From Cedecea neteri (GTDB taxonomy: Bacteria; Pseudomonadota; Gammaproteobacteria; Enterobacterales; Enterobacteriaceae), in assembly GCF_000758305.1 (NCBI RefSeq), contig NZ_CP009458.1, positions 2,542,001 to 2,606,000 on the forward strand: 64,000 nt of DNA, given 5' to 3'. Under the pieces are notes generated by a model that was given only the letters and a program-made list of their open reading frames with translations, did not search any database and was not told the DNA's origin. Both the position numbers and the translations under genes were made by a program. The first letter of the stretch is position 1. Each line of letters opens with the position of its first letter. This document shows, piece after piece, positions 62,203 through 64,000 of the stretch.

Positions 62203-63090
62203 TTAATTTATGTCGACGTTTTTAATCTGTGCTTCGCGCTTCATGGTCAGGGTTGAGCCCACCGATGCCGCGATAATAGAGAGCAGCGCTAACCACTGAA
62301 CCAGCGTCAGATGTTCGCCGAGGAATAGCATACCTGACAGCGCCGCAAGGCCAGGCTCGAGGCTCATTAGCGTGCCAAAGGTGCGGGTAGGGAGTCGCGT
62401 TAACGCAATCATTTCAAGCGAGTAAGGCAGCGCCGTGGAAAGCACGGCAATTGCCAGGCCGACAGGCAGCAGCGACCACTGCAGCAGCGAGCTGGTGGCT
62501 TCCCAGGCGCCCAGGGGCACAAAGATAATGGCCGCTATCAGAGAACCAAACGCGACCGTGGCCGGGCCGTGCTCCGCGCCCGCTTTTTGCCCGGCGATAA
62601 TGTAGATGGCCCAGCAGGCACCGGCCCCAAGTGCACAGGCGGCACCGGCCAGATCTACGTGGGATATGTCCTGGCCCAGGGGAAGCAGGAACCACAGCCC
62701 CGCAACCGCCAGCACCACCCAGATAAAGTCCACGGCACGGCGTGAGGCAAAAAGCGCCACGGCTAGCGGCCCGGTAAACTCTAGCGCCACCGCAATGCCC
62801 AGCGGCACGGTGCGCAGAGAGACATAAAAGAGGTAATTCATGCTGCCCAGCGCCAGCCCATAAAACAATAAAGGCAGGCGTTGTTCCGGCTGAAAACGCA
62901 GGCGCCAGGGTTTAAAAATCATCGCGAGAATAAGGGTGCCTAAAAACAGGCGCAGTGAAGTGACGCCCTGAGGACCTATTAGCGGGAATAATGATTTTGC
63001 CAGTGAAGCGCCGCTTTGAATCGAGGTCATGGCGATAAGTAAAACCACGATCGGCAGCCAGCGCGGCATATTACGGGAGGTTTGCGGCAT
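62203..63090 (-). CDS. rhtA: Threonine/homoserine exporter RhtA
   Basis: The 295-residue DMT-family exporter has ten helices (two EamA repeats), nearly colinear with E. coli RhtA (SIQSGASLAKSLFPLIG, VPLGIAVALEFTGPLAVAL, ALTRLPTRTFGTLMS). The ATG at 63090 gives the E. coli length. Confidence 0.95.
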   Translation of the reverse strand: MPQTSRNMPRWLPIVVLLIAMTSIQSGASLAKSLFPLIGPQGVTSLRLFLGTLILAMIFKPWRLRFQPEQRLPLLFYGLALGSMNYLFYVSLRTVPLGIAVALEFTGPLAVALFASRRAVDFIWVVLAVAGLWFLLPLGQDISHVDLAGAACALGAGACWAIYIIAGQKAGAEHGPATVAFGSLIAAIIFVPLGAWEATSSLLQWSLLPVGLAIAVLSTALPYSLEMIALTRLPTRTFGTLMSLEPGLAALSGMLFLGEHLTLVQWLALLSIIAASVGSTLTMKREAQIKNVDIN

Positions 63091-63460
63091 CCTGTACCTT
63101 GTCAGTATTTGTCTGTGTTTGGTCAAGAAAATAAAAGTCTGCCCAGTCTAAAGGATTAAGTTATGGCTGGTTGAACTTTCATTAAGAAAAATTCTCATGA
63201 CGTGGAGTACGATCGGGGAACTTTTGTCAGTTTGTGTCAAAAAAAATTCCAGAATTATCTGAATGACGATGTTGTTAAAGGGATTAGAATTTGCCGTCGA
63301 AAGGTGGTATCTGCTGATTTTTTAGTGATTTAGCATGTAGTGGAAATGTTATGTTACAGGAAAAAGATCGTTAGACAACACAATTGGCGAAGAGTTTCTG
63401 TCATGGTTTTGTTATATTTAAAACTTAGGACTTACTTGAAGCACATTTGAGGTGGATATT

Positions 63461-63967
63461 ATGAAAAAAATTGCATGTCTTTCAGCTCTGGCCTGTGTTC
63501 TGGCCGTCTCCGTAGGTACCGCATCTGCAGCAACCAGCACCGTAACCGGTGGCTATGCTCAGAGCGATATGCAGGGCGTTGCTAACAAAGCTGGCGGTTT
63601 CAACCTGAAATACCGTTACGAAAATGATACCCCGCTGGGCTACATCGGCTCCTTCACCTACACCCAGAAAAGCGACACTTCTGACGGCGTGTACAACAAA
63701 GGCCAGTACTACGGTATCACCGCTGGTCCTGCTTACCGCATCAACGACTGGGCAAGCATCTACGGTGTTGTCGGTGTTGGCTACGGTAAATTCCAGCAGA
63801 CTGCATTCCCAGAGCATAACTCTGTGAGCGACTACGGCTTCTCCTACGGTGCTGGCCTGCAGTTCAACCCAATCGAAAACGTTGCTCTGGACTTCTCCTA
63901 CGAGCAGAGCCGTATTCGTAGCGTTGACGTTGGCACCTGGATCGCTGGCGTAGGCTACCGCTTCTAA
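63461..63967 (+). CDS. ompX: Outer membrane protein OmpX
   Basis: The 168-residue outer-membrane beta-barrel has eight strands. The signal peptide ends ASA-ATSTVTGGYAQSD near residue 23, and the sequence finishes with the outer-membrane signature GVGYRF (terminal Phe). The AGGTGG ribosome site precedes ATG 63461. The 370-bp leader region (63091-63460) is AT-rich and probably holds regulated promoters, but I cannot assign one. Confidence 0.96.
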   Translation: MKKIACLSALACVLAVSVGTASAATSTVTGGYAQSDMQGVANKAGGFNLKYRYENDTPLGYIGSFTYTQKSDTSDGVYNKGQYYGITAGPAYRINDWASIYGVVGVGYGKFQQTAFPEHNSVSDYGFSYGAGLQFNPIENVALDFSYEQSRIRSVDVGTWIAGVGYRF

Positions 63968-63984
63968 TATCCCTTCCGGGATAT
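63967..63984 (+). terminator. Terminator of ompX
   Basis: ATATCCC-TTCC-GGGATAT directly after the stop, followed by AAATAAAAAA. Confidence 0.6.
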
Positions 63985-64000
63985 AAATAAAAAATCCGCC

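Noticed and set aside
1..64000. tRNA, rRNA, prophage integrase or attachment site
   Set aside because: None was recognised by eye; the island ends are marked only by repeats and terminators.

Overview
The window is chromosomal DNA from a member of the Enterobacteriaceae. The flanking genes (osmF-yehYXW, yohO, mlrA, roxA, dinG, ybiB, ybiJ, mcbA, rlmF, glnHPQ, dps, rhtA, ompX) have close E. coli-type sequences. Loci that lie far apart on the E. coli map are neighbours here, so the genus is not a simple E. coli relative. A Cedecea- or Kosakonia-like plant-associated lineage is my guess, but the genus cannot be fixed from sequence alone.

Left flank (1-10 kb): the tail of an unidentified gene; a GS-like ligase and diverged GT20 pair on the minus strand; the osmoprotectant ABC transporter osmF-yehY-yehX-yehW; convergent yohO and mlrA; a perfect 65-bp tandem array; and roxA on the minus strand.

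Centre (10-48 kb): a complete Hrp1-type type III secretion island. It opens with the AvrE-family effector dspE and its chaperone dspF. A PAAR/S-type-pyocin toxin-immunity module and two orphan small genes follow. Next come a divergent pair of peptidoglycan lytic transglycosylases (one fused to a harpin), hrpS, hrpA-hrpB-hrcJ-hrpD-hrpE, hrpF-hrcC-hrpT and the harpin hrpN. After a repeat-rich gap, hrcU-T-S-R-Q-hrpP-hrpO-hrcN-hrpQ-hrcV-hrpJ run on the minus strand. hrpL (sigma54 promoter), the sensor hrpX, an oppositely oriented hrpY and two chaperone/effector pairs (an M91-type zinc protease and a Cys-His-Asp protein) end the island at dinG. I find nine HrpL-type boxes (GGAACY-N15-YCACNNA). HrpXY and HrpS probably drive hrpL, and HrpL then drives the structural and effector operons. 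The order dspE ... hrpS-hrpA ... hrpN-hrcU ... hrpJ-hrpL resembles the Pseudomonas syringae arrangement more than the Erwinia one, while the regulators hrpX and hrpY are enterobacterial. hrpG and hrpV were not found.

Right flank (48-64 kb): dinG with a LexA site, ybiB, two DUF1471 stress peptides (ybiJ, mcbA), an apparently domesticated IS481-like transposase, a possible glycopeptide operon (PTS IIC, N-terminal-nucleophile asparaginase, M17 aminopeptidase) behind a CRP site, a flavin reductase-like gene, rlmF, the nitrogen-regulated glnHPQ operon, dps, rhtA and ompX.

No tRNA, rRNA, integrase, intact insertion sequence or CRISPR array was recognised.
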